A stretch of DNA of 64,000 nt. Source: Symbiodinium sp. CCMP2592. Taxonomy: Eukaryota; Sar; Dinophyceae; Suessiales; Symbiodiniaceae. Location of the stretch: contig CAJNDT010005880.1 of NCBI GenBank assembly GCA_905221615.1, positions 62,001-126,000 on the forward strand. The letters are read 5' to 3'. Every line of letters begins with the position of its first letter. The first letter of the stretch is position 1. The notes under the pieces were generated by a model. That model had not been told where the DNA came from and did not search any database. It saw only the letters and a program-made list of their open reading frames with translations. The position numbers and the translations under genes are program-made. Positions 29,642-37,933 of this stretch are shown in pieces.

Positions 29642-30020
29642 CCCTTGGGTTTCGATGTCTGTTCGGTTGCATTCGAGTGCTGACTTCAGCCGACGGTACT
29701 TGAAGGCTCATGGGACTTAGTAAGTAGGCTTACAAGTAGCTTATAAGTAGGATAACCCCACTTAGGGGACTTCTAACCCCAATTATAGCCTACCTACTAA
29801 ATCCCATGATCCTCTAAGTAGGATTTCGCGGAGACTTGGAGTCTCTGGGCAGAATTGATTCGGGCCCAAAAAAGCACAGAAGCAAACATGAGGATAGGGA
29901 TATCCCATATAACCCCCCTACAATGAAGCCCAATAAGGCAGGGATGTCCCTACAAAATGCTTATGCTTATGTGCTTGTTGGGTCCCTAAGCCTTTGAACC
30001 TCAAAACCCAGCAACGAGAG
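29642..30020 (+). CDS. three exons separated exactly by a B and an M MITE
   Basis: 29642-29695 (LGFRCLFGCIRVLTSAD) ends at GTACTTGAAG, the left end of B. 29822-29863 (FRGDLESLGRIDS) starts right after AAGTAG, the right end of B, and ends at GC in GGGCCCAAA, the left end of M. 29991-30020 (FEPQNPATR) starts after GGGTCCCTAAG, the right end of M, and ends GAG|GTAATC. Read this way all phases match with no stop. Both introns are then essentially one MITE each (126 and 127 bp). A phase-0 alternative for the last two islands is also open. Confidence 0.45.
29696..29821 (+). mobile_element. family B MITE acting as a GT..AG intron
   Basis: GTACTTGAAGGCTCATGGGA to TGATCCTCTAAGTAG; palindromic, with splice dinucleotides in its own ends. 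Confidence 0.85.
29862..29990 (+). mobile_element. family M MITE acting as a GC..AG intron
   Basis: GGGCCCAAAAAAGCACAGAA to CTTGTTGGGTCCCTAAG; inverted ends, second copy at 12236. Confidence 0.75.
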
Positions 30021-30305
30021 GTAATCAAGTAGTGACAGTTCTCACACCGCTCATACTGGACGGGACTTGACCTAACCCTAGCAGATTCTGCTTGTGGGCA
30101 CTGCTGCTGAACCGCTGAACGCCGAACCGGTGTCAATGGAACACGACACCACAATCAAAATCTAATTCCCTAACAACCGAAGCCGATGCAGTCAACAATA
30201 ACAATCACATAACACCCACACCTCAAAAACACTTAAGCACCTGATGCATCAAATCCGCCCATCCCGAACCCAAACCGCAAACTCCAAGTCCTAAACCCCA
30301 ATTCC

Positions 30306-30568
30306 CACTTAGAGGATCATTGGACTTAGTAAGTAGGTTATTTTTTGGGGGGGTTAGAAGCGCCCTCACCGTGCTATCCGAATTATAACCTACTCATAAC
30401 CTTACAGTCCCATGTGCCTTTAAGCAAACCCCAAATCAAAGGGGAAAAGGAGGGACCCTTAATGGGGACCCTTACCCTATAATGGGCTATATAATGGGTA
30501 TATAATCGCCATATTAAGGGTATATACCTAGGGGTCCTCATTAAGGGTCCCTCCTTTTACCCTTGGAC
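30306..30568 (+). mobile_element. B plus J composite
   Basis: A reversed B copy (30306-30425) then J (30434-30568), the same order and spacing word (AATCAAAGGGG) as at 7178-7445, so the pair may have moved or duplicated as a unit. 30020-30300 before it holds a possible exon at 30085-30129 (ILLVGTAAEPLNAEP). Confidence 0.8.
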
Positions 30569-30614
30569 CAAAAGACTCAAGCCCTAAACCCTAAACCCTA
30601 AACCCAACCCTCAG

Positions 30615-30680
30615 CGAGGTCAGGCGGCAGTGGGCCGAGGCAACGAAGAGCGGAGGTGCCAAGTGGAACCGAAACGTCAC
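30615..30680 (+). CDS. exon-like island with GA donor
   Basis: EVRRQWAEATKSGGAK, WNRNV after AACCCTCAG, ending at GATTTGAGG; C-rich telomere motif before, G-rich after. Confidence 0.32.
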
Positions 30681-30790
30681 GATTTGAGGGTGAGGGTTTA
30701 GGGTTCAGGGTTTAGGGTTAGGGTTTGGGGGTTTACTGCTTAGGGTTTAGGGGTTTAGGGCTTAGGGTTTAGGGTTTAGCGTTAGGGTAC
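30681..30790 (+). repeat. TTTAGGG tract
   Basis: G-rich orientation directly downstream of the island at 30615. Confidence 0.85.
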
Positions 30791-30946
30791 CTTTTTCGGG
30801 GTCCGTAAGAGGAAAGGGTTCTTTAACGGGGTCTATACAGGGCATCAAGGGTTTGTTGATTCGAAGAGGGTTCCTGTAAGGGTCCCTTTGACATCAGGGT
30901 TCCGTTTAAGGATTTGAGAGTTTTTGGGCTTCGGCTTCGGGGTTAC

Positions 30947-31068
30947 GTAGAGGATCATGGGACTTCGTAAGTAAGTAGGATATACTTGGGATACAAGTCC
31001 CTAAAGTGGGGTTATCTTAGTTATAACCTACTTACACCCTTACTTACTAAGTCCCATGAACCTTTAAG
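30947..31068 (-). mobile_element. family B MITE in reverse, possible GT..AG intron
   Basis: GTAGAGGATCATGGGACTTC to CATGAACCTTTAAG. Flanking frames FGFGVT (left) and MVPYTVQHSFLNGSG (right, from 31069) join in phase. A decayed second B (31113-31185) follows. Confidence 0.7.
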
Positions 31069-31189
31069 TATGGTTCCTTACACAGTCCAACATTCTTTCC
31101 TGAACGGCTCAGGGTACTTATTAAGTATGTTGTCATCGGGTGTAAAAGTCCCCAAAGTGGTTGTCCGAATTCTCACCTTGATTGTGCTA

Positions 31190-31700
31190 TAGGGGCCGTA
31201 ATATACAAGAATAGGGTTTTGGGATCCGTAACCTAGTACTATAACTCTAACAAAAAACCCCAAGGAATAGTAATGGTAAATATTCAGGCCCCTATATTGA
31301 ATTCCGTACAATGGCCCTTGCGCCGTAATATAGGGGCCTAAATAATTACCTATACTAGTTTTGGGGCTCCTTCGTATATTTACAGTAAAATGGGCCCAAA
31401 ACCCTATTCTAATTATTCAGGACCCCATATTATATTAAATCCTCATAATCGCCCTTATTGTAGCCCTTATAGACCCCTTTAGAAGGAACCCTTCAAAGGA
31501 ACCCTATTCAAATTATTAAGGCCTCTATATTACAGAACCCTTCTATAGATCCCTTATACACCCCTTTAAGGAACCCTTTAAGGAACCCTATTCTAATTAT
31601 TAAGGCCCCTATATTACAAAACCCTACTATAGATCCCTCTTTATGGATCCCTTCTAAAGGAACCCTTTAAAGGAGCCCTGTTCCAATCATTAAGGCCCCT
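31190..31700 (+). mobile_element. cluster of family H elements and fragments
   Basis: Two full copies (31193-31310, 31320-31435) and at least three right-end fragments with TTCTAATTATTAAGGCCCCT at intervals of 60-80 bp, mixed with CCTTTAAGGAACCC words. No gene. Confidence 0.8.
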
Positions 31701-31750
31701 ACATTATAATTCTAAAGGCCGATACGAAACTCTGAGCCTGCTTTGGGCAG

Positions 31751-31835
31751 GGTGCCAGTTCAAATGGCAGCCGTGCACTCAAACTGCAGTGCTCTTCCGT
31801 GTCAAGCGCGCCTCAGGGCTTGCGTGGATATCCGG
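31751..31835 (+). CDS. exon-like island
   Basis: VPVQMAAVHSNCSALP, CQARLRACVDIR between CTTTGGGCAG and GTGGTTC; phase 0 at its end. Confidence 0.33.
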
Positions 31836-31965
31836 GTGGTTCTTATCAAAGTAACGTAGAGATCTGAGCAGTTAGTAATCTCGGTTTCACCGAAAGTTGC
31901 TGTTATCCGGCAGTGACATTGCGACTCCTAAACGCTCCCTTCTGTCGACACTCGTCTCTACCCAG

Positions 31966-32345
31966 AAGCTTAGGTTGGCGGAAGGATTGTCAAGAAGCCC
32001 TGATCAACTAGAAAGGTGATGTTGATATCACAAAAACACAGAACATCCTTCCTTGCAGTCTCCGACATCTGCAATCTTTGAACCACACGAACCCACAGTG
32101 TTCCAGAAGGATGATGCGTGGGGTTGCTTCCCAAGTTGGGGTCAAACTCTTCAGAGTTTAAAGCGAATAGGGCATTCGTGCAGTTTCTGAAGAGACCCGA
32201 AATTGCGACTCAGACATCGCGGATGCGAGAAGGCTACCTACACACAGGGTTCAGAGCCAACCAATCCTGCTTGCACGCCTACGTACTTCCTGACCTCCAA
32301 ACCCTGAAGAGCCGTGAACCCTGAACCTGAACCCTACACCCTAAA
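31966..32345 (+). CDS. open islands of uncertain joining
   Basis: 31966-32015 (KLRLAEGLSRSPDQL) after TCTACCCAG. 32059-32191 (SPTSAIFEPHEPTVFQ, KDDAWGCFPSWGQTLQ) after CCTTCCTTGCAG. A different frame from about 32190 reads FLKRPEIATQTSRMRE, GYLHTGFRANQSCLHA. Islands 1 and 2 join if a GA donor is used. Confidence 0.27.
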
Positions 32346-32440
32346 CCAATGCCCTAAACAAGTTACGTCTCACCATCTCCCTGTTCTCAAACCGAAGTTG
32401 CGAAAGCTTCAAGCATCACTGTCACTGCTTTAACTTTTAG

Positions 32441-32567
32441 CAGTGTGCTTCCTTATTGAACCAGGGTGCTCAATTCTATGGGTAACACAAGCGAAACAGA
32501 GGGAAATAAAAGGCGACCACAAAGCCGTAATACAGATTGCAGTGATACTCTTTATTTCTCCCTGACC
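32441..32567 (+). CDS. open island, frame undecided
   Basis: A good acceptor (TTTAACTTTTAG) leads into DNA open in all three + frames for 14-40 codons, e.g. CFLIEPGCSILWVTQA. 32570-32750 that follows is CCCTAAA-type. Confidence 0.22.
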
Positions 32568-32754
32568 TGAAACCCTCAAGCCCTACAAAAATCCAAGAGC
32601 AACAACCCAAAACCAACAAAGGCTGACCCCTAAACTCTAAACCTCTAAACCCCTTCTACTCTTTTTCCCTAAACCCCTAAGCCCCAAAAAACAGAACTTG
32701 AACCCATAAACCCTCGAAAACAAAAAACTAAACCCTAAACCCTAAAACCCTAAG

Positions 32755-32826
32755 CTGCTGCACAAAGACCCTGGCCCGGATGACGACGGCGAGCCGCCGG
32801 TTCGGATAATGAGTACCGGGCTCGGG
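32755..32826 (+). CDS. exon-like island
   Basis: LLHKDPGPDDDGEPPV, RIMSTGLG between CCCTAAAACCCTAAG and GTTTCTGCGG, phase 0 both ends. GC-rich, flanked by the telomere motif on its left. 32988-33060 (IATALPPEDDDADDAG) after CTGTTAG is a weaker acidic island. Confidence 0.35.
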
Positions 32827-33456
32827 GTTTCTGCGGCTTCCGGGGTTCTCTGTAGGGGCTCCTTTAAAGGCTCCTCTAAAGGCTACTATAGGATTCTATA
32901 GGGTTCGTTTAAAGGTTCTATAGAATCAGAACTCTATAGGGTTGCTTGAAGGGGTTGAGGTTTATGTCTTCGTGGCTTCTCTGTTAGGATTGCTACTGCA
33001 CTACCACCGGAGGATGATGATGCTGACGATGCTGGCGATGGCGATGGTGATGGCGCTGTGTGAAGTTACGCGAGTATGTTTGTGGGAGAGAGGGAGGGAG
33101 AGAGAGTGTGTGCGCGTGTGTTTTGTCTTTGCGTGTGTGCGTGTGGCAAAGAAGTCGTTTGGAGCAGAGTACGGTGATCTAGGGTGTTGTAGACGTTCGT
33201 AAAAGCTTTCGTTAGTGGATGTTCTGGGTTAGGGTTTTGGAGTTGGGTTGGGATCATGGGTTCAGACGTTTCGATTCTTCGATGCTAAGAAGTGTTTGCT
33301 GCTTGAGTAATTCGGGGGCTCGGAGAGCACATGGTGCCTTTGTACCCGTCCTCACAACAAGGATTTCCAGAACCCTAAACCCTGACACCCTACAAACCCT
33401 AAAGCTGAAACCCTACACCCCTACACCCCCAAAAATCCCGCCCTCGATGCCTTCAG

Positions 33457-33549
33457 CCGAAGAAGTTGTCGATCAAATCCACAGCAGCTCCCCTTCCTTG
33501 CTCTGCGCCGTCTCGGAGAGCCTTTTGCTCCTTTTTTGGGAGGCGTTCG
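33457..33549 (+). CDS. exon-like island
   Basis: EEVVDQIHSSSPSLLC, AVSESLLLLFWEAF between GATGCCTTCAG and GTTCCTTAAAGG. Upstream 33262-33361 (FRRFDSSMLRSVCCLS) may be another exon. Confidence 0.33.
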
Positions 33550-33847
33550 GTTCCTTAAAGGGATCTATAGGATTTAGGGTTGAGGATTTTATCGTTTAGG
33601 GGTTTGGGGTTTAGGGTGTAGGGGTTCAGGGATATGATTACTACAAGGGCTCTAAGAATACTGGGATACATAGAGATCACGGTGTAGAGTTCGCGATTAA
33701 GGCTCGGATCTCTTGGTAGGGTGGTTCTTGCTTCGAGGTTGTTAAGTGATATGTAGGACTGGAGAATATGAGGCTCGCTTGCAGACACCTCGTTAAGGTA
33801 CCTAAACCCTTCAGCCCTAAACCCTAGAGGTACCTAGATCCTTCTAC

Positions 33848-34252
33848 TGTACCCATGAACATGTCAGAAGGGCCTTTGACGATGCTGTTGTTCACAGGCA
33901 GGCTTTGTTTGTCGATGAGCTGTCAAGCCACATTTGTCCTTGGAGCCCAGAAGCCCGGAACCCAACGATTTTTCGCAATGACCTCATAAGGACAGACCTT
34001 TGCCATGCGCATTCTCGGCGTCTTGAGTGACCTTCTATCGACCGCAACAGTTTTGAAAGTGCCACCCAGCGTTGCTTGGCAGCTAAAGGGACACCACTCG
34101 TGCACCAGAGGTTTGCGACTTTCCACAGGCAGCGTGGGTTCAAGCCTCATTCAGGTCCGAGGGTGATCATGATGATTTTGAAGCTGCTGCAGGCCCGTAG
34201 TTACAAAACAACATCGGCAAGAGCTGAAAGTTGCTCAAGGCTACAAGCATAA
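33848..34252 (+). CDS. long open frame with one internal TGA
   Basis: From 33848 the frame reads THEHVRRAFDDAVVHR, QALFVDELSSHICPWS, PEARNPTIFRNDLIRT to TGA at 34028-34030, then stays in the same frame PSIDRNSFESATQRCL, AAKGTPLVHQRFATFH to TAA at 34250-34252. The - strand also has 75-83 codon frames. If real it is a gene with a stop mutation, an unrecognised small intron, or a selenocysteine codon; none can be decided here. Confidence 0.25.
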
Positions 34253-34506
34253 TCACTGCCTCAAACTGTCGCTAGCGATTGACCCCTAAACCTTAAACCC
34301 TAAAACCCACACTAGATGCACAGGCACGGGCATCCTGTCACAGGCTGTCGCCTCACAGCCCTGAAGCCCAAACCCTGGTTCCCAAAGCCTAAACCCTAAA
34401 CGTCCCTAAACATTTAGCCCCAGAGTCCTAAGAATCCCTACAGCCTGAACTTTCAAGCCGGGTTTACAACCCGACGATCCCAAACCCTGCAGCCTGAAGG
34501 ACTTAT

Positions 34507-34606
34507 CTAGCCACTGATATTGGGGGAGCTAAGGAGCCAGGGGTGATGATAATCCCTACTTGATTAGGAGCTAAAGAGCCAAGGGAACCCCAAAACCATA
34601 GGTTAG
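34507..34606 (+). mobile_element. family F MITE, 100 bp, TSD TTAT
   Basis: CTAGCCACTGATATTGGGGG to CCAAAACCATAGGTTAG, with TTAT at 34503-34506 and 34607-34610. Followed by a decayed B (34612-34712). Confidence 0.92.
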
Positions 34607-34841
34607 TTATTATCTAGAATATTCGGGTTATAAGTCCCCTAAGTGGGGCCTTTTTCTCTTACAGCATATTTTTTTGAATAGGTACTTACTAACTCTCGTG
34701 TTTAAGCAGCAATCCCCTGTTACTGAGGCTTCCATAAAGGTTCCCTGCAAAGTTTCTATGTAGAGCTAGGGTTTGCATTGACGGTCCCCCACTTGGTTTT
34801 CCCCTTAGCTTCCTGAGGTTCCAGCGATTCAGGGATTAGGA

Positions 34842-35131
34842 CCAGAGACTCCAATATCCCCAGATTCCCTAAATCATATTGGGGATCGTACTATGATGTA
34901 AGGTAAATTTCTTAATTCAGGGACACTGGAGTCCCCTAAACCCTATGCCCTATAGATCCCTCAAAGGAACCCTTGGGTCCTACTCGTGTTCCTTACTTGA
35001 AGGCTCATGGTAGCCTAAACTCCCCCTGAAAGAACCCTTATAGATCCCTTAAAGGAGCCCGTTAAGGACCCCCTACTTATTAAGTCCCATGACCCTTTAA
35101 GTAATTACGGGATATTGAAGTCTCTTGGAAG
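34842..35131 (+). mobile_element. family A long form with a nested B
   Basis: CCAGAGACTCCAATATCCCC to GAAGTCTCTTGGAAG. A B element (about 34994-35103) is inserted in the tail. The last AG abuts an exon-like island. Confidence 0.78.
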
Positions 35132-35393
35132 GTATGGCTTTCCAGCCGAAAGGCTTCCTTGTACCAAAGCCGGAGAGCAGGAAAAACATCAAGCCGAGGG
35201 TTTAGGGTTTAGGGTTCAGCTTTGTGATAGGGTTCAGGGTTTAGGGTTTAGGGGTGCCGGGGAACTTAAGCATAACCCTTCTGAAACCCCCTACAGAAGC
35301 TTCATAAGACTTGTTCATTAAGAGTATATTGGGCAGCCAAGTTCAAGATCCGGGGTCAACAGCCCAGTACCCGTGCCGCAAAATTCAACCGAG
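35132..35393 (+). CDS. two exon-like islands
   Basis: 35132-35199 (YGFPAERLPCTKAGEQ, EKHQAE) starts at the end of the A element and ends GTTTAGGG. 35337-35393 (PSSRSGVNSPVPVPQN, STE) lies between GGGCAG and GAG|GTATGT, both phase 0. Confidence 0.38.
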
Positions 35394-35533
35394 GTATGTG
35401 GCCCCCATCCAGAGACAGCTGCAAGTCTGCACCTGGGGTTTAGAGTTGAGGGTTTAGGCCCAAGTTGTGAAGCATAAAAGGAAACCATACTGTAGAGCCC
35501 GAACAGGAAGATCCCCATTGACATTAGGTTGCA

Positions 35534-35850
35534 GGACATGGGGAGCTGCTCCAAAGTATGTCCTTCTGTTCTAGTCCATTGCGGAGAAGCAGAGACTAGG
35601 ATGCCCAGTAGTACCCTTATTCCCTTTTTGTAGTCCTAGGTTCCTTATAAAGTTACCCAATACCAAAAAGAGAGGCCTTTTTTTTCTTAGGTTACTGGGT
35701 ATCCTAGTTCCCTTATAGATCCCTAAACCCTAAACCCTAAAGGATCCCTTAAAGGGGCCCTTTAAGGAACCCTACTAAGTATGTCCTTCTGTTCTAGTCC
35801 ATTGCGGAGAAGCAGAGAGAGACCCCGAAACTTCCTCTCGTGCCGAGCCC
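35534..35850 (+). CDS. exon split by a family E MITE with a 42-bp target duplication
   Basis: After GGTTGCAG the frame reads DMGSCSKVCPSVLVHC, GEAE up to the E element at 35596. A 42-bp copy of the exon end (35554-35595) recurs at 35777-35818 and continues RDPETSSRAEP to a stop. So one exon now carries E plus about 70 bp of GATCCCTAAACCC-type filler between duplicated halves. Confidence 0.35.
35596..35707 (+). mobile_element. family E MITE
   Basis: CTAGGATGCCCAGTAGTACC to GGTTACTGGGTATCCTAG. Confidence 0.93.
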
Positions 35851-35865
35851 TAAACCCTTTATGGA

Positions 35866-35972
35866 ACCCTTATAGATCCCTTTGAGGAACCCTTATAGAT
35901 CCCTTTAAGGAACCCTTATAGATCCCTTTAAGGAACCCTTATAGATCCCTTTAAGGAACCCTTATAGATTTG
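35866..35972 (+). repeat. 24-bp tandem repeat
   Basis: Four to five units of CCCTTATAGATCCCTTTAAG-GAA; ends in a 25-base inverted E fragment (35974-35998). Confidence 0.9.
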
Positions 35973-36101
35973 TAAGGGTACTACTGGGCATCCTAGTAAT
36001 AGCTTAGAAGCACCCTGACATGCATGCCCGGATGTTTGGATTGGATGCATGTTGCATCTGATGCACTTCTTGAAGCAGGGTTGCTTTTCGTGTTTTTGAA
36101 G

Positions 36102-36324
36102 CAGACCATCAAGGGAACGAAGGGCGCGCCTTTTGACTGGTGCAGATGGCCGCAGTGAATTTGGGGCGGCAGTTTGGGAAATTGAAGGTGCCGTTTCTGG
36201 TTCTCAGTATAAGGCTATCATTATTTTGGGGCTTTCTGCTGGGATCTCCTATGTTCTGAAACTCCCATTTTCGTACGCGGAGATTTCATGATCGACTATA
36301 CCTGCGACCCGACACGTCACCCAG
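36102..36324 (+). CDS. two exon-like islands
   Basis: 36102-36154 (QTIKGTKGAPFDWCRW) after TTTTTGAAG, ending GTGAATTT; 36283-36324 (FHDRLYLRPDTSP) ending CCCAG|GTGTGT. A short island AAELSPELHR with a GTAAGT donor follows at about 36376-36409. Confidence 0.3.
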
Positions 36325-36456
36325 GTGTGTCTAGATTGTAGGGCGTAGGTTGGGAGATTGAGAGTTTATGAATACAGTGCCGCAGAGTTGAGTCCGGAAC
36401 TGCATAGATGTAAGTTCAAGTCCGCTTTCACAGAGGTCCTTGAATTTCAACCGGAA

Positions 36457-36573
36457 CTACTTAAAGACTCATGGGACTTAATAAGTAGGTTATAATTGGG
36501 GTTATCAGCCCCGTTATCGTATTTATAACCTATTCAGAACCTTACTTACTCAGTCCCATGAGCCTGTAAGTAG
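36457..36573 (+). mobile_element. family B MITE
   Basis: CTACTTAAAGACTCATGGGA to CATGAGCCTGTAAGTAG. Confidence 0.9.
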
Positions 36574-36679
36574 ACCCAAAAAACCCCCAAGTAAACGCTA
36601 AACCCCCCCCGACACCCTTTACAACCCCTATAGTACCCTTAAGGAAGCCTAAACTCCACTTACTGTGTCCCATGATCCC

Positions 36680-36828
36680 CTAAGTATCATAGGGATCCTT
36701 AGGGGTGTAGGGGGGAGGGGTGTAGGGGACTATATTTCCTTAAATAGGCCTTATTAGTCCTTATTATGGGCCTTAAGGCCCCCTACCCCCCCCTCCCCCT
36801 ACACCGCTAAAGATCCCTATGATAAGTA
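36680..36828 (+). mobile_element. family O-type long palindrome
   Basis: CATAGGGATCCTTAGGGGTG at left, CTAAAGATCCCTATG at right with C-rich and G-rich arms (GTAGGGGGGAGGGG / CCCCCCCTCCCCC). It could form a long hairpin. Confidence 0.8.
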
Positions 36829-36847
36829 GTTGTGCATCCCAGGTTTT

Positions 36848-36883
36848 GAACTGCGACAAGCCAGATCTGGGATCGTGCGGCAA
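36848..36883 (+). other. gene 1 leader, homologous to gene 2 leader
   Basis: ACTGCGACAAGCC...GTGCGGCAA matches 37789-37826 upstream of gene 2, so the two copies share 5' leader as well as coding sequence. Confidence 0.75.
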
Positions 36884-37164
36884 CTGGGCTCTTGTTAAGG
36901 GATTCCTCAAAAGGGTTCCGTAAAGGGATTCCTTAAAGGGATCCTTAAAGGGATCTAGATGGAGTCTAAAGGGGAATTAAGGAATATGTTCTACAGGGTT
37001 CTTGTGAAGGAATGTATTTTAAGTTACCATACTAGAGATCTACGAATGTTCCTTTAAGGGATCTATAAGGGTTCCTTCCATAGCTTAGGGTTTAAGGTTC
37101 TATACTAGATCATATGGTTTCGTTATTATGGTACCTTAAATTTAGTCCCTTAAGAAGAACCCAG
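36884..37164 (+). mobile_element. family N MITE, TSD GCAA, in gene 1 leader
   Basis: CTGGGCTCTTGTTAAGGGAT to CCTTAAGAAGAACCCAG. GCAA at 36880-36883 and 37165-37168. The gene 2 leader has the uninterrupted site (GCGGCAATGCATG). Confidence 0.9.
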
Positions 37165-37199
37165 GCAATGCATGTTGCTTGGTAGATCTCGATCTCTCC

Positions 37200-37664
37200 A
37201 TGGATCCGGCGACGGCCTACTCACACACCCTCGATGTGTTGAAGGGCTTGCAGGACGTCGGCTACAGCTATGTGACTGGTGGTGACCCCGAGCATGACCA
37301 TGTTCTCTTTGACGAACCCCACGCAGGCGATGACCTGCGCCATTTCAACATCACGCAGCCGAAGCCCTTCAAGTTCCTCTTCCAGGGCCGCCACGATGCT
37401 CCCAAGTACAAGGGTCCAAACGGCGACATCTTGAACTTTGCGATCTACGAATCCGGCTCTGGCTCCGTTCTCCGGATGTTTTCGATTAGCAGGATCCATG
37501 GTGCTTTGGGGGACCATGGACAGAACTACAAGACGCTGCATTTCCTTTCCGACAAGCTCACCTCTAAGGAGCCCACTCCGGTGTATGGTTGTGGCCTTCC
37601 CATTGCATCCGCTGCCCCACCCTCCACGCAGCGCGCCAGCGAAAGCTCCTCAAGTGTTTCCTAG
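37200..37664 (+). CDS. gene 1: intronless member of an unnamed family, 154 aa
   Basis: Begins MDPATAYSHTLDVLKG and ends SSSSVS before TAG. It has no signal peptide or membrane segment and a Ser-rich tail. The conserved core GSGSVLRMFSISRIHGALGD recurs, with one substitution, in gene 2 250 bp downstream, and homology runs over almost the whole length, so it is a real coding sequence. Function not recognised. The codon aligned with the gene 2 ATG is TTG (37179-37181); the first in-frame ATG is 37200, seven codons later, so translation starts there or at a non-ATG codon. It lacks all gene 2 introns: either a processed copy, or the gene 2 introns were gained after a tandem duplication. MITE N sits upstream and MITE P at its stop. 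Confidence 0.85.
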   Translation: MDPATAYSHTLDVLKGLQDVGYSYVTGGDPEHDHVLFDEPHAGDDLRHFNITQPKPFKFLFQGRHDAPKYKGPNGDILNFAIYESGSGSVLRMFSISRIHGALGDHGQNYKTLHFLSDKLTSKEPTPVYGCGLPIASAAPPSTQRASESSSSVS

Positions 37665-37665
37665 G

Positions 37666-37754
37666 CGTACTTAGAAATAATTTCTAATTTTTGGCCATTA
37701 TAATCCCTAAGAAAGAGCTAAAATGATAATTTTGCTAGGGTTCCAAGTTCAGTA
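37666..37754 (+). mobile_element. family P MITE at the gene 1 stop codon, TSD TAGG
   Basis: GTACTTAGAAATAATTTCTA to GGGTTCCAAGTTCAGTA. TAGG at 37662-37665 (containing the stop) and 37755-37758. Second copy at 52131. Confidence 0.8.
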
Positions 37755-37834
37755 TAGGTTTGCGGAGCCTCCCCTTCCACAGTTCCGGACTGCGACAAGC
37801 CGGACCGGGGCTCTTGCGGCAATGCATGCTGCAT

Positions 37835-37931
37835 CTGGGTTGTGCTTTGGGATAATCTTTAATTTCCCTTATTTCCTTATAAAGGGAACCTATTCATAAA
37901 TATTTTTCAAAGGTTTTCAAGCACAACCCAG
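37835..37931 (+). mobile_element. family R MITE, 97 bp, TSD GCAT, at the gene 2 start codon
   Basis: CTGGGTTGTGCTTTGGGATA to TCAAGCACAACCCAG. GCAT at 37831-37834 and 37932-37935; the right TSD copy supplies the A and T of the gene 2 ATG. Confidence 0.95.
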
Positions 37932-37933
37932 GC

